DNA of 64,000 bases from Sunxiuqinia sp963678245 (GTDB lineage: Bacteria; Bacteroidota; Bacteroidia; Bacteroidales; Prolixibacteraceae): assembly GCA_965140765.1 (NCBI GenBank), contig OZ223309.1, forward strand, positions 620,001 to 684,000, written 5' to 3'. A program made the position numbers and the translations under genes. Within the stretch, counting starts at the first letter, position 1; every line of letters begins with the position of its first letter. The notes under the pieces are model-generated. The model was not told where the DNA came from. It was given only the letters and a program-made list of their open reading frames with translations, and searched no databases. Below are positions 55,463 through 64,000 of this stretch, piece by piece.

Positions 55463-56902
55463 ATGATGAAGCGAATTTTATTTAAAGGACTAATGTTGGT
55501 GTTGATCATGGTGGTCGGCGGAGAAGCGAAGGCAAAACCTGTTTCGGAGAACAGTCCAGCAGAAATCAATCTTTCAGAGCAAAACCTTTTACGCGCTATG
55601 GAGCTAACCGACCATGCGGTCGCTGCACACTTTTCAGGAAACGGAATGGCCATGGCACGGTACTATAATCCCTATACTGGAGTCCGTTCCGAAGAGACGG
55701 GAAGCGTATGGATGTACACTGCCGCCATTGAAGCAGTCAATGCAATTCTTCATGGATTGAAAGCACAGAAAGAGAACGGGAATGAAAAGCTCTATCAAGA
55801 TCACTTTCTTCGTTATGCAAATCTGCTGCACAGCCTATACGATAATGCAGCCTACTATTTGGGAACCTTCGAGTTAACCTCTTACACCCAAACCCGGGAA
55901 TGGTCGGTGTACGGCGTCCATCGGGCGGCTTCCAAAGGAGCTGCCAAAGTTGAAGGGGTTGAAAATGTTTACGACGACCAGATGTGGCTGGTTCGCGAAC
56001 TCCTCGAATCGTATCAACTGACCAACAGCAGGATGTATTTGGAGAAAGCAGAGTATTTGACAAACTATGTGCTTGACGGATGGGACTGCACACGGGATGG
56101 CAATGGTGAAGAGATTGGCGGTATTACCTGGGGACCGGGTTACGTTTCCAAACATTCCTGTAGCAACGGGCCAATGGTGAGCCCGCTGGTTTGGTTGCAT
56201 GAATTGTATAAAGACAAAAGCGACGAGATCACCCATCGCTATATTGATGCTGCTGTCGGCAAAACCCGAAAAACCAAGCAGGTGAAGAAAAGTGACTATT
56301 ACCTGAATTTCGCAAAAAAGATTTACGACTGGCAAAAGGAGCACCTGTTGCGTCCTGATGGTGTGTACGACGATATGATGGGAGGCTGTTCGCCACGGAA
56401 TCCTCAAATAGAAACTGTTGACGGAGTCGCTTACCGCAGAGGCACCACGTGCAAGGATCGAGTTGGACCGGCGATCACTTATAACAGTGGAACCATGCTT
56501 TCCGGAGCTGCTGATTTATTGAGAGTAACCGGCGATAGCCAATACCTGCACGATGCAGCGAAATTGTCGGATGCCAGCTTTAGTTACTTCGCGAAACCCG
56601 GACAAACGAAAACGGACTATTACACTTATGATATTAGCGGCTTCAGAAATTGGTTCAATGGCGTTTTGATGCGTGGATACGTCGATGTGTATTCGACCCA
56701 CGAAAATGTGGCTAACTATATTCATACATTTCAGCGTAACCTTGACTACGGCTACGAGAACTTTCTATACAAAGGGCTCCTCCCAACTAACCTATTGGAG
56801 GGCTGGATTGCCGACCACAGGGAAAACCGGACTGAAGGGATGTTCAGTTTCGCATTTGCCGCTGAATATGCAGTATTGTCAAGATATGAACTCGAGAACT
56901 AG
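55463..56902 (+). CDS. GH76-like secreted glycosidase (alpha-1,6-mannanase fold)
   Basis: ATG 55463 is the first ATG of a frame opening with TTG 55445; the leader ends near EAKAKP. The 479-residue protein follows the GH76 pattern. A double Asp YDDQMWLVRELLESY (D171-D172) is the catalytic pair, GGITWGPGYVSKHSCSNG is the usual substrate-cleft segment, and NSGTMLSGAADLLRVTGD follows, within an (alpha/alpha)6 barrel. GH76 enzymes cut alpha-1,6-mannan. In a PUL with GH127, GH43 and GH78 a mannan backbone would be odd, so the substrate may differ, and GH105/GH88-like folds should be excluded. It lies 25 bp after the GH127 gene and is co-transcribed. Confidence 0.75.
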   Translation: MMKRILFKGLMLVLIMVVGGEAKAKPVSENSPAEINLSEQNLLRAMELTDHAVAAHFSGNGMAMARYYNPYTGVRSEETGSVWMYTAAIEAVNAILHGLKAQKENGNEKLYQDHFLRYANLLHSLYDNAAYYLGTFELTSYTQTREWSVYGVHRAASKGAAKVEGVENVYDDQMWLVRELLESYQLTNSRMYLEKAEYLTNYVLDGWDCTRDGNGEEIGGITWGPGYVSKHSCSNGPMVSPLVWLHELYKDKSDEITHRYIDAAVGKTRKTKQVKKSDYYLNFAKKIYDWQKEHLLRPDGVYDDMMGGCSPRNPQIETVDGVAYRRGTTCKDRVGPAITYNSGTMLSGAADLLRVTGDSQYLHDAAKLSDASFSYFAKPGQTKTDYYTYDISGFRNWFNGVLMRGYVDVYSTHENVANYIHTFQRNLDYGYENFLYKGLLPTNLLEGWIADHRENRTEGMFSFAFAAEYAVLSRYELEN

Positions 56903-57049
56903 GACAAAATAGTAAGAGAATTGGAGATGGTTTAAAAAAATAGATTTTTAGACGAGCCCGATTCTGAATTAAAGTAGGAGAGCGAAGAAAAAAGGTAGTT
57001 TCCGCGTTCTTTTTCAAACGAAAAATAAACTAAATAAACCTTCTTAAAA

Positions 57050-58147
57050 ATGAAAGTGAGAATTGTTGTACTTATCATGATCATCACCGCATCGGCCTTT
57101 GCCAATTGCAGTACAACAAAGTCTGAAGTTGTTTCCGAAGATTCGGTGAAAACCACATTTACAAATCCGGTATGGGATGGAGCCGATCCGTGGATGACCC
57201 AACAAGGCGATGACTATGTGTATTGTTATTCTGTCAATAATTCAATTTTGGTTTCGCGGTCCAAATACCTTACCCGAAAAGGTGAGCTGAGACGAATCTG
57301 GCAAGCACCGGCCAACGGCTGGAACAGTCACAGTGTTTGGGCACCCGAAATTCACTTTGTTGATGGCCATTGGTATGTTTATTACGCTGCTGGAAGTACC
57401 CCCGATTCTCCGTTTATTAATCAACGAACCGGTGTCCTTCGTTCTAAAACAGCTGATGTTTTCAGCGATTACGAAGATATGGGAATGCTCTATACTGGCG
57501 ATAATCCCTATGATTCGAGCACTAATATTTGGGCCATTGATATGACTATTTTGAAACACAAAGGCAAACTCTTCGCCATATGGTCAGGTTGGAAAGAACA
57601 ACGCGATACGGATGCTACTCCGCAGCATTTGTACATCCAGGAAATGAAAAATCCCTATACTTTAATAGGAACACGCGTGTTACTCTCTTCTCCGGAGGAA
57701 AGTTGGGAAACCGGCGGACCGCTCAATTTGAATGAGGGAGCCCAAATTCTAAAAAATGACGACCAGGTTTTTGTGGTGTATTCCTGCCGCGAATCATGGC
57801 TGAAAGAGTACCGGCAAGGCATACTGCTACTGAATGATCCGGATGGTGATTTGCTTGACCCATCAAACTGGACTAAAAAGGGCCCTGTTTTTCAGGGAAC
57901 AACACAGGTGCATGGCGTTGGACATTGTTCCTTTGTCAAATCGCCCGATGGTGCCGAAGATTGGATTGTTTATCACTCTAAAAAATCAACGGAACCAGGG
58001 TGGGATCGTAACGTACGCATGCAGCCTTTTACTTGGAATGCTGATGGAACCCCTGATTTTGGAATCCCTGTTCCGGTAGGAACACAAATTAACCGACCGG
58101 CTGGTGAAGTGGAAATTGAACAAGCGGAACTGAAAGATTTAAATTAG
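57050..58147 (+). CDS. GH43-family glycosidase lipoprotein (first of a pair)
   Basis: The 365-residue lipoprotein has a lipobox Cys at 20 (SAFANC). It is a single five-bladed propeller with the GH43 triad: D46 in DGADPWM (base), D164 in IWAIDMTI (pKa modulator) and E229 in LNLNEGAQIL (acid). The order WAPEIHFVDGHWYVYYAA is typical. The expected activity is alpha-L-arabinofuranosidase or a related exo-enzyme. It follows the GH76-like gene after 147 bp that show no terminator. Confidence 0.92.
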   Translation: MKVRIVVLIMIITASAFANCSTTKSEVVSEDSVKTTFTNPVWDGADPWMTQQGDDYVYCYSVNNSILVSRSKYLTRKGELRRIWQAPANGWNSHSVWAPEIHFVDGHWYVYYAAGSTPDSPFINQRTGVLRSKTADVFSDYEDMGMLYTGDNPYDSSTNIWAIDMTILKHKGKLFAIWSGWKEQRDTDATPQHLYIQEMKNPYTLIGTRVLLSSPEESWETGGPLNLNEGAQILKNDDQVFVVYSCRESWLKEYRQGILLLNDPDGDLLDPSNWTKKGPVFQGTTQVHGVGHCSFVKSPDGAEDWIVYHSKKSTEPGWDRNVRMQPFTWNADGTPDFGIPVPVGTQINRPAGEVEIEQAELKDLN

Positions 58148-58252
58148 ATATTAGATCTGACGATGCGGTTTTGGAAAACAATCAAATAAAAAAAACGGAA
58201 AATTAATTTCATCTTCTAAATTTCGAATGTAACTACTTAAATAAATATTAAC

Positions 58253-59347
58253 ATGAATTTAAAAATTACTATTCTACTTTTAACTGTCGCTGGCTTTCTT
58301 CTTGGAGCGTGTCAGGAAAAGAAAGCGGAGCAACTACAAGTGCAAAATCCTTTACCAGTCGAGTTTGGAGATCCGTACGTTCTGAAAGCCTCCGATGGGC
58401 TGTATTACATGATTGGCACCGGCGGAGTGAAAGACGGTTTCAAAATGTACTCTTCAACCGATCTGACTGAGTGGAAAGATAAAGGACGTATTTATCAAGG
58501 GAATACAGAAGAGTCTTGGGGGATTGCCAACTTCTGGGCTCCTGAACTGTATGAGCAGGATGGAAAATTTTACCTGCTTTTTAGCGCCGACTGGCGGATC
58601 AATCCTACCAATGAACTCGAGAATTTTCGCATTGGCGTGGCTGTTTCCGATTCACCAACCGGACCTTACACTGACTTATACGATCGTCCGATTTTCGATC
58701 CGGGTTATCCGGTGATTGACGGCAACCTGTTATTTGAAGACGGCAAAGTGTATTTATACTATTCGCGTTGTTGCTACAAGAATCCGGTTGAGAGCGAAGT
58801 AGCCGACTGGGCGCGCGAGCAGGGATTGTTTGACAAGATTGAGGAGAGTTGGGTTTATGGTGTAGAAATGAAGCCTGATTTTTCAGGTATTGTGGGTGAT
58901 CCTGAACTACTGCTTCGTCCGCCGTTGAGCATGGACGATCAACAGGCGGAGTGGGAGAGTCGTTCGGTTACCTCCGGCGAAGTTAACCGGCGATGGACTG
59001 AGGGTTCTTACATCTTCAAAGAAAAAGACTCCTACTATATGATGTATTCGGCTAACTTTTTTGGCGGAAAAAACTATGCTGTAGGCTATGCTACATCTAA
59101 ATCGCCGTTGGGGCCATTTCAAAAAGCAGATAACAATCCGGTTTTGCAGAAAAATGTGGGCCAAGGCGGTATTGTAACAGGAACGGGGCACAACTCAATT
59201 ACGATTGCTCCGGACGGGAAAAGCATGCTTTGTGTCTACCATGGGCGGACTTCAGAAACAGGAGAAAACCGGGTGGTTTTTATCGATCCGATGGAAGTGA
59301 CAGAAGATGGAAAATTGGTCGTTCATGGCCCAACAACGGGGAAATAG
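58253..59347 (+). CDS. GH43-family glycosidase lipoprotein (second of a pair)
   Basis: The 364-residue lipoprotein has Cys 20 in FLLGAC. The propeller carries D40 in FGDPYVL (base), D156 in PVIDGNLLF (modulator) and E250 in RWTEGSYIF (acid). It differs enough from the preceding GH43 protein to be a different subfamily, so the two probably act on different linkages. It has no accessory domain. The next gene starts 33 bp later. Confidence 0.92.
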   Translation: MNLKITILLLTVAGFLLGACQEKKAEQLQVQNPLPVEFGDPYVLKASDGLYYMIGTGGVKDGFKMYSSTDLTEWKDKGRIYQGNTEESWGIANFWAPELYEQDGKFYLLFSADWRINPTNELENFRIGVAVSDSPTGPYTDLYDRPIFDPGYPVIDGNLLFEDGKVYLYYSRCCYKNPVESEVADWAREQGLFDKIEESWVYGVEMKPDFSGIVGDPELLLRPPLSMDDQQAEWESRSVTSGEVNRRWTEGSYIFKEKDSYYMMYSANFFGGKNYAVGYATSKSPLGPFQKADNNPVLQKNVGQGGIVTGTGHNSITIAPDGKSMLCVYHGRTSETGENRVVFIDPMEVTEDGKLVVHGPTTGK

Positions 59348-59380
59348 TAAAATAATTTACATACGTATAAAAAGAAAAAA

Positions 59381-60532
59381 ATGAATCAGATAAAACTAAC
59401 TTTTATGTTGCTGGCAGTTGTCTTAATCCAGGTCGGATGTAGCCCCAAAGCAACAGAAACAAAAACCTGTGGAAACCTAAATCTTGAGGACTTTCAGACG
59501 ACAGTTCGCGGCAAGGAAACAAATCTGTATTTTCTACAAAATGGTGCAATTTCTGCGGCAATTACTAATTATGGCGGGCGGATTGTAAGTTTATGTGTGC
59601 CCGGGAACGATGGTGAAATGGCTGATGTGGTTTTAGGTTTTAGCAGCATTGATGGTTATTTGAATGCGACAGAAGTTTTTCATGGTGCCATAATTGGCCG
59701 CGTGGGAAACCGGATTGCCAAAGGCAAATTTACCCTAAATGACGAAACCTATACCTTGCCAATTAATAATGATCCCAATCATTTGCACGGAGGACCAGAA
59801 GGGTTTCATAATGTTGTTTGGGATGTCAAATCAGTAACTAAGAATAGCATCACACTTAGCTATCTGTCAAAAGATGGTGAGATGGGGTATCCTGGAAATT
59901 TGAATGTTGAAGTTAGTTATACGCTAACTGACGATAATGAAGTGGCAATCGCATATAAAGCCACAACCGACAAAGCTACCCCGGTCAACCTGACCAACCA
60001 CGCGTTTTTCAACTTGGCAGGCGAAGCTAACGGAACAATTAACAACCACTTGCTGACCATCAATGCCGATTACTACACGGCGGTTGATTCAACGCTGATT
60101 CCTTTGGGCGAAAAGGCACCAGTTGCAGGAACGCCTTTTGATTTTATAACAGCTAAGCCAATTGGACAGGACTTACCCATGCAAGCTGAGAACGTACAGT
60201 TGCAGAATGGTTTGGGTTATGACCACAATTTTGCCTTGAATAAAACGGCTGAGGGAGTAATGACTTTGGCAGCCACAGTGGTAGAACCGGAAAGCGGTCG
60301 CAAAATGGAAGTGTTTACCGAAGAACCCGCTCTTCAGTTTTACGGGGGAAACTTTATGGATGGATCTGATACTGGCAAACAGGGGAAGACCTTTGATTTT
60401 CGGGAGTCCTTTGCATTAGAAACGCAGCATTTCCCCGATTCACCTAACCAGAAAAACTTTCCATCAATAATTTTAAATCGGGGTGAGGTTTACCAAACAC
60501 GTTCCATCTACCGGTTTAGCAACGTTCAGTAG
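59381..60532 (+). CDS. galM: Aldose 1-epimerase (mutarotase), exported lipoprotein
   Basis: The 383-residue protein resembles GalM but has a lipoprotein leader with Cys 20 (VLIQVGC), so it acts outside the cytoplasm. Substrate-binding motifs are complete: NHLHGGPEGFHNVVW (H134, H136), LTNHAFFNL (H207), GLGYDHNFAL and the catalytic Glu in TEEPALQFYGGN (E315). It interconverts alpha and beta anomers of sugars freed by the neighbouring hydrolases, speeding uptake. It is in the enzyme train of module C. Confidence 0.93.
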   Translation: MNQIKLTFMLLAVVLIQVGCSPKATETKTCGNLNLEDFQTTVRGKETNLYFLQNGAISAAITNYGGRIVSLCVPGNDGEMADVVLGFSSIDGYLNATEVFHGAIIGRVGNRIAKGKFTLNDETYTLPINNDPNHLHGGPEGFHNVVWDVKSVTKNSITLSYLSKDGEMGYPGNLNVEVSYTLTDDNEVAIAYKATTDKATPVNLTNHAFFNLAGEANGTINNHLLTINADYYTAVDSTLIPLGEKAPVAGTPFDFITAKPIGQDLPMQAENVQLQNGLGYDHNFALNKTAEGVMTLAATVVEPESGRKMEVFTEEPALQFYGGNFMDGSDTGKQGKTFDFRESFALETQHFPDSPNQKNFPSIILNRGEVYQTRSIYRFSNVQ

Positions 60533-60598
60533 CCGTGAGGAGCGTTTTCTTGATTAGTGGTATTCTTGTTTTCTAAGGTGATCCATTCAAAATCATAA

Positions 60599-61075
60599 AT
60601 CCGATTTTGGTTCAAAAGAAGCACACCGTTAATCGTTCACTGGCCGGGGGGAGTTGCAAAAGAGAAGAATGGAACCTGGATTGATCAGTATGGATTTTTA
60701 CCGGATATTGCGTGTTTTATTAAAGAAGTAACAGCTTCTTCATACCCAGCAGAATATAACGGAAACTCTATAATTCCACTAGCCGGGCAAAGTATTTTTC
60801 CGGCAATTATTGAAGGGAAAACGGTTCATACTTTACCTATATTTTGGGAGCATGAAGGGAATTGTGCTGTTCGGGATGGTGATATGAAAATAGTAAAACG
60901 ATATCCGGGAGATTGGGAACTTTACAATGTAAAAGAAGATCGTACCGAAAGTTTGAATTTAATTGAAAAAATGCCAGAAAAGGCAAAATATCTAATCGCA
61001 AAATACAATGAATGGGCTGCAAAATCGAAAGTAGTCGACTGGAAAGAACTTCAAACAAAAATACATAACCATTAA
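60599..61075 (+). pseudogene. C-terminal relic of a sulfatase
   Basis: An open frame without a start reads STPLIVHWPGGVAKEKNGTW, continues through DQYGFLPDIACFIKEVT, and ends in FWEHEGNCAVRDGDMKIVK, DWELYNVKEDRTE and a stop. This is the last 150 residues or so of an S1-family sulfatase and parallels the C-terminus of the intact gene 12 bp downstream (FIVHWPKG, FWEHQRGRAIRTAEWKM, DWELFRINEDHTE). The catalytic N-terminal part is missing and the frame is closed by a TAA at 60596. The 60533-60598 stretch and the rest of this gap hold no other gene. Confidence 0.85.
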
Positions 61076-61087
61076 GATATCAATATC

Positions 61088-62713
61088 ATGAATCGAAAAA
61101 TTCAATCGATAGTGTTGGGAAGCACACTGCTAGCTAGTTGTGCTTCAGTTCCAACACAATCAAAAGTCTTTGAAAAGCCAAATATCCTGCTCGTCATGGT
61201 TGATGACATGGGCTATTCTGATTTGGGATGTTATGGAGGTGAAATTCAGACTCCAAATATTGATCAACTGGCTGGCCAGGGGATTCGTTTTACACAAATG
61301 CATAACAGTGCCCGTTGTTGCCCAACCAGAGCATCATTGCTAACCGGACACCATCCTCAGCAGGCCGGAATTAATGGCATGGGTGTAAATTTAGCGATGA
61401 ACACTGCGACTATTGCTGAAGTTTTAAAGGAAAATGGGTACCATACGGGTATGACCGGCAAATGGCACTTGTCACAAACTAAACCGGTGAATAAACCAGT
61501 AGAGCAATTGCGATGGATGGCTCATCAGGTAGATTATGGTCCATTTTCACCACTGGAAAATTATCCATGCAATCGCGGTTTCGAAGAACATTGGGGTGTA
61601 ATTTGGGGTGTGGTGAATTATTTTGATCCATTCAGTCTGGTGCACAACGAAGAAGCAATTAAAGAGGTTTCGGAAGATTTTTACATGACCGATTTTATAA
61701 CTGAAAAGTCAATCGATTTAATTGATGAGTATGGAAAAGACGAAAAACCTTTCTTTTTGTATGTTGCACATACGGCTCCGCACTGGCCTTTACATGCTTT
61801 GCCCGAGGATATTAAAAAATATAAAGACACCTATAAAGATGGCTGGGAGGCATTGAGAAAGAGTCGTTATGAGCGAATGGCTGAAATGGGAATCATCGAT
61901 AAGGATAGTTACCCACTTCCTGAAAATTCATCGGGTAGAGTTTGGGATGATGTGGAAAGGAAAGATTATGAATCCGCGTGTATGTCGGTTCATGCAGCCA
62001 TGATTGACCGGGTTGATCAGGGAGTAGGGCAGATTATTCAGAAATTGAAGGAGACTGGACAGTATGAAAACACCATCATCATGGTTTTATCTGATAATGG
62101 CGCCTCTTATGAACGTGGATATCCACCCGGTTTCGACCGTCCGGGATTTACCCGTGATTCAACAATTATCGAATTTGGTTCAGATCATCCAGGTCCGGAA
62201 ACCACTTGGAATTATATAGGAAGAGCATGGGCAAGCGCATCCAATACGCCATTCCGCTATTGGAAAATGGAATCGTATGAAGGAGGAACCGCGACTCCCT
62301 TTATTGTTCATTGGCCAAAAGGGTTAAAAGGACAAGAAAATACCATTAACCGGGGAGTTTCCCATGTGATTGACGTAATGCCTACCTGTCTGGAAGTTTC
62401 AAATACTGACTATCCGGAGATCGTAAATAGTCAAAAAACGATTGCTCTAGTAGGAAAAAGCTTGATGCCTATGCTTTTAGGTGAAACAGAAAGTATTCAT
62501 GATACACTTTTCTGGGAACATCAACGAGGTCGCGCTATACGAACAGCAGAATGGAAAATGTCTGCCTTACCGGGAAAAGATTGGGAATTATTCCGAATTA
62601 ATGAAGATCATACTGAGATGAATGATCTTTCTGCCCAATATCCTGAGGAAGTTAAAGAATTGAGTGCAGCATGGAACGAATGGGCAAAGAAGCTGAACAT
62701 CAAAGTTAAATAG
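61088..62713 (+). CDS. S1-family sulfatase (arylsulfatase A-like)
   Basis: The 541-residue lipoprotein has Cys 18 in LLASC. The sulfatase signature C-x-P-x-R is CCPTRASLLTG, with C77 as the residue oxidised to formylglycine by an anaerobic or aerobic maturase not seen in this window. Metal ligands are D39-D40 in MVDDMGYSDLG and the later SDNGASYERG. GMTGKWHL supplies the second conserved box. It should remove sulfate esters from glycan. The substrate subfamily cannot be named. It implies that the target glycan, or one of several handled here, is sulfated. Confidence 0.94.
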   Translation: MNRKIQSIVLGSTLLASCASVPTQSKVFEKPNILLVMVDDMGYSDLGCYGGEIQTPNIDQLAGQGIRFTQMHNSARCCPTRASLLTGHHPQQAGINGMGVNLAMNTATIAEVLKENGYHTGMTGKWHLSQTKPVNKPVEQLRWMAHQVDYGPFSPLENYPCNRGFEEHWGVIWGVVNYFDPFSLVHNEEAIKEVSEDFYMTDFITEKSIDLIDEYGKDEKPFFLYVAHTAPHWPLHALPEDIKKYKDTYKDGWEALRKSRYERMAEMGIIDKDSYPLPENSSGRVWDDVERKDYESACMSVHAAMIDRVDQGVGQIIQKLKETGQYENTIIMVLSDNGASYERGYPPGFDRPGFTRDSTIIEFGSDHPGPETTWNYIGRAWASASNTPFRYWKMESYEGGTATPFIVHWPKGLKGQENTINRGVSHVIDVMPTCLEVSNTDYPEIVNSQKTIALVGKSLMPMLLGETESIHDTLFWEHQRGRAIRTAEWKMSALPGKDWELFRINEDHTEMNDLSAQYPEEVKELSAAWNEWAKKLNIKVK

Positions 62714-62750
62714 ATTGATCATTTTAATAAACCAGATAAACTAGAATTCA

Positions 62751-64000
62751 ATGCTAAAAATAAGATTGAAACAGATTTTTGCTCTTTTATTCGTAGGAAT
62801 GCTATTGGCGTCCTGCTCGAAAAAGCCAAACACAGTTACCGAAACCGTAACTACTGAATTGAGGGCACCAGCCTATCCACTGATTACAATTGATCCATAT
62901 ACAAGTGCCTGGTCGATGTCGGATAATTTATTTGATACACCTGTAAAACACTGGACAGGTCGTAACCATTCATTGATCGGCGCCATTCGTGTCGATGGCG
63001 AAACGTATCGTTTCCTGGGCAAAGAAGAAATTCCATTGGAACCGGTTGTTGCCAATGCCAAGTTTGAAGCCTGGGAAGGAAAATACCTAACGCAGGAGCC
63101 CGCATCTGGCTGGGAAAAACCAGAATTTAAAGCTACCTCGTGGAAAAGCGGAAAGGCAGCTTTTGGTACACCAGGTATGAGTGAAACAACTACTCCGTGG
63201 GAAACCGAGCATATTTGGGTACGACGCCAATTTACAATGCCCGAAGTTAGCGAAGCAAGCGATTTGTTTCTGGTGTATTCGCACGACGATGATTTTGAAT
63301 TATACCTAAATGGAAAGGAAATTGTAAATACCGGCAACCGTGCAAAAAGCGGTGTTATATTAAAGCTGGATAGGAACCTGCTAAACATTGGAGGCGAAAA
63401 TACCGTTGCAGCACACTGCTGGGATCGTGGTGGTTTGGCTTATGTTGATTTTGGCATTTTCAAAGAGAGCGACATAAAACCTGTTTTTGCGCAAACAGCT
63501 GTTCAAAACAGCGTGAAAATTACAGCAACACAAACCAAATACGATTTCACCTGTGGTCCGGTAGATTTGCATGTAGAGTTTGTTTCACCGTTGCTGATGG
63601 ACGATCTTGATCTGCTTTCACGTCCGGTAAACTACATCAATTACGAAGCGGTTTCAACCGACGGAAAATCGCATGAAGTGGAAGTTTATTTCGAAGTTAC
63701 TCCTGAGTGGGCGGTAAACGAATTAAGCCAGGAAGTAGAAGTTACAAGTGGAAAAACGGGTAATATCAGTTTCTTAAAAACAGGAACTACCGAACAACCT
63801 GTTCTGGAAAAGAAAGGTGATAATATCCGCATCGACTGGGGCTATTTCTACCTGGCATCGCCCGAGGCTGAAGACAAAACGTTGGCAATAGGTGATTTTG
63901 CTGGTATGAAAAAGGCGTTTGTTGAAAGCGGAAAAGTAAATGCTGGACAGGACAAAACTACGGCTGTATTATCGAAATCGATGCCGGCAATGGCTTGTGC
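62751..64000 (+). CDS. Glutaminase A-like protein, second copy (cut by window end)
   Basis: The frame is open from ATG 62751 to the end of the window, so about 416 residues are seen. The leader is a clear lipoprotein signal (LFVGMLLASCSKK). The mature part closely follows the protein at 41360: TELRAPAYPLITIDPYTSAWSM is shared in pieces, VKHWTG, AIRVDGETYRFLG, YSHDDDFELYLNGKEI, DLDLLSRPVNYINYEAV and TTEQPVLEKKGDNIRIDWGY. It is therefore a paralogue, probably of similar length (about 830 aa). The two copies flank module C, which suggests duplication of a PUL unit. It lies 37 bp after the sulfatase gene. Confidence 0.9.
   Translation, partial: MLKIRLKQIFALLFVGMLLASCSKKPNTVTETVTTELRAPAYPLITIDPYTSAWSMSDNLFDTPVKHWTGRNHSLIGAIRVDGETYRFLGKEEIPLEPVVANAKFEAWEGKYLTQEPASGWEKPEFKATSWKSGKAAFGTPGMSETTTPWETEHIWVRRQFTMPEVSEASDLFLVYSHDDDFELYLNGKEIVNTGNRAKSGVILKLDRNLLNIGGENTVAAHCWDRGGLAYVDFGIFKESDIKPVFAQTAVQNSVKITATQTKYDFTCGPVDLHVEFVSPLLMDDLDLLSRPVNYINYEAVSTDGKSHEVEVYFEVTPEWAVNELSQEVEVTSGKTGNISFLKTGTTEQPVLEKKGDNIRIDWGYFYLASPEAEDKTLAIGDFAGMKKAFVESGKVNAGQDKTTAVLSKSMPAMAC

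Noticed and set aside
55874..56407. 177-codon minus-strand frame inside the GH76-like gene
   Set aside because: Antisense shadow; the plus strand shows clear family motifs.
1..64000. CRISPR arrays, rRNA genes, complete insertion sequences
   Set aside because: None found on reading; no regularly spaced repeats, and only one IS relic.

Overview
The window comes from a member of the Bacteroidota. The evidence is three SusC/SusD outer-membrane pairs, three ECF-sigma/FecR anti-sigma modules, lipoprotein-type glycan hydrolases, weak Shine-Dalgarno sequences and a tRNA-Pro(TGG) remnant of bacterial type. A free-living, possibly marine or sediment Bacteroidales/Marinilabiliales relative is a guess from the enzyme mix and is not proven by the sequence.

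Region 1 (1-13050) is the right-hand part of an integrated defence island, read on the minus strand. One compact operon runs mrr-like nuclease, hsdM, hsdS, an OLD-family ATPase/TOPRIM nuclease, a UvrD-like helicase, then hsdR. The last five genes are spaced -19 to +21 bp apart. The OLD/UvrD pair has the architecture of the Gabija system (GajA/GajB) and sits between hsdS and hsdR, so a type I restriction-modification operon carries a second defence system as an internal cassette, with an Mrr-like nuclease in front. A small protein gene with a strongly structured leader lies beyond hsdR. A tyrosine recombinase closes the island beside a displaced 3' piece of a tRNA-Pro gene, which is the attachment junction. 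The intact tRNA-Pro is expected at the far end, left of this window.

Region 2 (13051-14754) holds the native-looking terminator of the tRNA, a 16-bp direct repeat, and a second, frameshifted integrase, so this locus was probably used more than once.

Region 3 (14755-64000) is a run of polysaccharide-utilisation modules on the plus strand. Module A: sigma, FecR, SusC with STN domain, SusD, an uncharacterised lipoprotein, a GH78 alpha-L-rhamnosidase, then (after a small IS relic) a minus-strand GH2 enzyme, a GH2 relic and a GH43-like lipoprotein. Module B: sigma, a decayed FecR and the relic of a lost SusC, followed by a TIG/NHL lipoprotein, a SusC without STN domain, SusD, a DUF4973 lipoprotein and a DUF4965-type glutaminase-A-like protein. 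Module C: sigma, FecR, SusC with STN, SusD, a DUF3823 lipoprotein, then a long enzyme train (frameshifted GH43-like, GH127, GH76-like, two GH43, aldose epimerase, sulfatase relic, sulfatase, and the start of a second DUF4965 protein).

The logic is surface capture (SusD plus the accessory lipoproteins), TonB-dependent import (SusC), and sensing through the STN domain to FecR and the sigma factor, with trimming of rhamnose-, arabinofuranose- and possibly sulfate-decorated glycan in the periplasm or at the surface. The exact substrate cannot be read from sequence alone. Several genes are broken (second integrase, IS transposase, GH2 copy, SusC copy, GH43, sulfatase copy), so the locus has been built by duplication and is still being pruned.
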